NCBI GenBank assembly: GCA_027322375.1
Contig: DAHVRS010000529.1
Coordinates: 1 to 7,719, forward strand
DNA length: 7,719 nucleotides
Direction of reading: 5' to 3'
DNA from: Brachybacterium sp.
GTDB lineage: Bacteria > Actinomycetota > Actinomycetes > Actinomycetales > Dermabacteraceae
A model generated the notes under the pieces. The model worked only from the letters and a program-made list of their open reading frames with translations, had not been told where the DNA came from and did not search any database. The translations under genes were made by a program, and so were the position numbers. This document shows positions 6,459 to 7,719 of the stretch, in pieces (within the stretch, counting starts at the first letter, position 1; each line of letters starts with the position of its first letter).

Positions 6459-6633
6459 TGTGTGTCCCTCCGTCCGTCTGCTCCCAGGGGAGCGTTGAAC
6501 GTCCTGCCGGTGCGGCGTCCGCATCGGCCGCACGGCCGCTGGGCGGGGACTCCGTTCGGCGCCGTGGCTTTCAGACTATGCCCGTCCCGGAGGGTCCGGA
6601 AGGGGCGGGCCTGGTGGGCGGCTCGAAGCTGGT

Positions 6634-6650
6634 CGCCCGGGGTGCGGGCG
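6634..6650 (-). terminator. Possible terminator after the cyclodeaminase gene
   Basis: CGCCCG (6634-6639) and CGGGCG (6645-6650) form a six-pair all-GC stem with a five-base loop, 53 bases beyond the stop at 6703. No U-run follows, and in DNA this rich in GC short stems arise easily. Confidence 0.3.
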
Positions 6651-6728
6651 CCGACGGCTGGGGTTGGGGCCGATGGCTGCGTTCAGGCGCCGATGGGCGT
6701 GCTCAGGCGCCGACGGCGCGGGCGATCG
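6650..6728 (+). repeat. Four-unit ~20-bp GCCGAYGG array across the cyclodeaminase stop codon
   Basis: GCCGACGG, GCCGATGG, GCCGATGG and GCCGACGG start at 6650, 6669, 6689 and 6709 (steps 19, 20, 20). The last two units share the longer TCAGGCGCCGAYGG. The rightmost unit encodes the last residues (AVGA) of the cyclodeaminase on the minus strand; the other three lie beyond its stop. Unlike the arrays at 360 and 1380, the period is not a multiple of three. Confidence 0.8.
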
Positions 6729-7599
6729 CGTCGGCGAGCACCACGTCGCCGAGGCCCGAGCCGAGGTTCTGCACGACCACGAGCCCGCCCGGCCGGCTGT
6801 CCCGCAGCAGGTCGCCGGTCGCGCCGGTCGCGCGCGGGTAGTCCTCGCCGTGCTTGAGCGGGCGGATCGACTCGAACTGCTCCACGTCGTCCGCGACCAC
6901 GGTGCCGGTGCGGGAGATCTCGGTGCCCGCGACGGTGCCGTAGTCCAGCGGCAGCAGCGTCGCATCGGCCGGGACCTCGTCGGGGGCGAGCTCGAGGCCG
7001 GTGGGGCCCACGGGCAGGCCGGAGATCACCACGCCCGCCCCGTCGAGCGCGAGGGTGCGATCGGTGGTGGTGCGCAGCTCGAGGTCCGGGACGTTTTCGG
7101 TGCACCAGGCGGCCAGCTCGTCGAGCGCTTCCTGGCGCCGGCCCCACACGGTCAGCGGGCCGCGGCCGAGCGCCGCGATGACCCGGGCATGGGAGCGGGC
7201 CTGCACGCCGGTGCCGAGGAAGGTGATCGGGCGGTCGTCGAGCGCGAGGGAGGCGCCGGTGACCGCGGCGGTGCGCTGGGCGGTGAGCTCGGCGGCAGCC
7301 ATGGTGGCGCGGGTGGAGCCGTCGGCCGCGGAGAGCACCATGAGCCCGTCGATCATCTCCTTGCCGTGCGCGCGGTTCGAGGGGGTGATCGTCACCCACT
7401 TCATGCCGAGCAGGCCGCGCTCCGGCCAGGCCGCGGGCATCGCGTTCGCGAAGCCGTTCTCCTCGTGGGAGACGTGCGACTTCGGGGTGACGGAGGCGGA
7501 GCCGTCGGCGAGGGCGAGGAGGGTCTCGCGCATGAGGTCGACCTGCGCGGTCGGTGCGGGAAGCAGGTCGCGGACACGATCGTCGTCGAGATGGAGCAT
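6703..7599 (-). CDS. Ornithine cyclodeaminase / mu-crystallin family protein
   Basis: 298 residues, slightly short for a family usually near 310-350. Members are NAD(P)-dependent enzymes: ornithine cyclodeaminase, alanine or N-alkyl amino acid dehydrogenases, and cyclic ketimine reductases. Residues 1-110 and the C-terminus form the substrate and dimer domain, with GLLGMKW at 62-68 carrying the conserved substrate-binding lysine (K67) and AAELTAQRTAAVTGASLA at 102-119. The Rossmann domain is marked by FLGTGVQARSHARVIAAL (128-144). The aspartate of LPLDYG (D219) is near the position of the catalytic acid of true cyclodeaminases, but the context differs, so I do not assign the reaction. The family ending QNLGSGLGDVVLADAIARAVGA is partly seen as NLGSGLGD at 278-285. 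The start at 7599 fits a leaderless transcript. It is transcribed towards the DUF4383 gene, 244 bases from the ATG of that gene's upstream ORF. Confidence 0.93.
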   Translation of the reverse strand: MLHLDDDRVRDLLPAPTAQVDLMRETLLALADGSASVTPKSHVSHEENGFANAMPAAWPERGLLGMKWVTITPSNRAHGKEMIDGLMVLSAADGSTRATMAAAELTAQRTAAVTGASLALDDRPITFLGTGVQARSHARVIAALGRGPLTVWGRRQEALDELAAWCTENVPDLELRTTTDRTLALDGAGVVISGLPVGPTGLELAPDEVPADATLLPLDYGTVAGTEISRTGTVVADDVEQFESIRPLKHGEDYPRATGATGDLLRDSRPGGLVVVQNLGSGLGDVVLADAIARAVGA

Positions 7600-7605
7600 T
7601 TCTCG

Positions 7606-7611
7606 ACCGTA
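7606..7611 (-). promoter_or_regulatory. -10 box of a probable leaderless cyclodeaminase transcript
   Basis: TACGGT (7611-7606, the TANNNT pattern) ends six bases before the ATG at 7599, so transcription would start at or next to the A of the start codon. No Shine-Dalgarno is present in CGAGAA between them. The -35 is poor: TGGTCA (7636-7631) is the nearest match, with a 19-base spacer. Confidence 0.5.
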
Positions 7612-7612
7612 G

Positions 7613-7659
7613 CGTGCAGGCCGGGCTGCATGACCAGACGGCGTGACCTGACCTGCACG
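7613..7659. promoter_or_regulatory. Widely spaced inverted repeat between divergent genes
   Basis: CGTGCAGG (7613-7620) and CCTGCACG (7652-7659) are exact 8-bp inverted copies, 39 bp centre to centre. They lie between the cyclodeaminase promoter and the right-edge gene. Between them TGACCTGACCT (7644-7654) carries a short direct repeat. This could be a pair of regulator sites; no regulator is visible. Confidence 0.4.
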
Positions 7660-7695
7660 GAAAAAGCACGGTCACGGGCGGGGCGAGGTCCGGCC

Positions 7696-7701
7696 TACCA
7701 T
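7696..7701 (+). promoter_or_regulatory. -10 box for the right-edge gene
   Basis: TACCAT (TANNNT) lies seven bases before ATG at 7709, again the leaderless spacing. No recognisable -35 lies upstream. Confidence 0.4.
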
Positions 7702-7708
7702 GGACGCC

Positions 7709-7719
7709 ATGAATACCTG
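7709..7719 (+). CDS. Start of a plus-strand gene, cut by the window edge
   Basis: Only ATG-AAT-ACC-TG is visible, so the product cannot be named. An in-frame ATG at 7700 is an alternative, but it overlaps the TACCAT box and no Shine-Dalgarno precedes either. The gene would be divergent from the cyclodeaminase gene. Confidence 0.4.

Noticed and set aside
6480..6493. GCTCCC-AG-GGGAGC palindrome upstream of the DUF4383 gene
   Set aside because: A two-base loop cannot form an RNA hairpin, and a 6-bp GC palindrome is not rare in such GC-rich DNA. No other evidence makes it an operator.
6650..6728. CRISPR-like look of the spaced repeat
   Set aside because: The repeats are only 8-14 bp with 6-12-bp spacers, no cas genes are present, and related tandem arrays lie inside coding genes.
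6683..7675. 330-residue minus-strand frame overlapping the cyclodeaminase
   Set aside because: Arg/Pro/His-rich shifted frame. The 6703-7599 frame has the full family signature.

Overview
The window is very GC-rich, and its coding frames end almost every codon in G or C. Together with the actinobacterial character of the proteins (amino-acid ABC permease with a long N-terminus, DUF4383 protein, SulP/ArsR pair) this points to a high-GC actinomycete. Micrococcales, perhaps a Brachybacterium-like organism, is my best guess, from general impression rather than a marker gene. I see no RNA gene, transposase or CRISPR array. It looks like ordinary chromosome with some unusual repeat and regulatory structure.

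Layout. At the left edge (1-605, minus) is the first two thirds or so of an amino-acid ABC transporter permease, running off the window. A 180-bp divergent promoter region with a clear inverted-repeat operator candidate separates it from a 902-residue plus-strand flavoprotein (786-3494). That protein joins an FAD/NAD(P)-binding domain to an F420-reductase-like NADP-binding Rossmann domain. The two genes may form an uptake-plus-redox unit; the substrate is unknown. A 275-bp gap between convergent genes (3495-3769) holds two long hairpins, one of them a perfect 20-bp inverted repeat. The rest of the window is on the minus strand. Read in transcription order it holds an ornithine cyclodeaminase/mu-crystallin family enzyme (7599-6703), a four-helix DUF4383 membrane protein (6441-5971), and a two-gene operon of a cysteine-free ArsR-type repressor (5865-5497) and a SulP anion transporter with a STAS domain (5500-3770). 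The last two overlap by ATGA. A new plus-strand gene probably begins at 7709, at the right edge.

Most notable. (1) Three short tandem arrays share the core GCCGAYGG but have different periods: 15 bp in the permease N-terminus, 18 bp in the flavoprotein, and about 20 bp across the stop codon of the cyclodeaminase gene. The same octamer also recurs through the window well above what base composition predicts. (2) The flavoprotein is a two-domain fusion. (3) The arsR-sulP promoter places an operator-like palindrome over the -10 and start codon, with an apparently leaderless transcript. (4) The DUF4383 gene has no ribosome-binding site at its in-frame GTG, while a good one serves an out-of-frame 10-codon upstream ORF. 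No complete new system is proven here.
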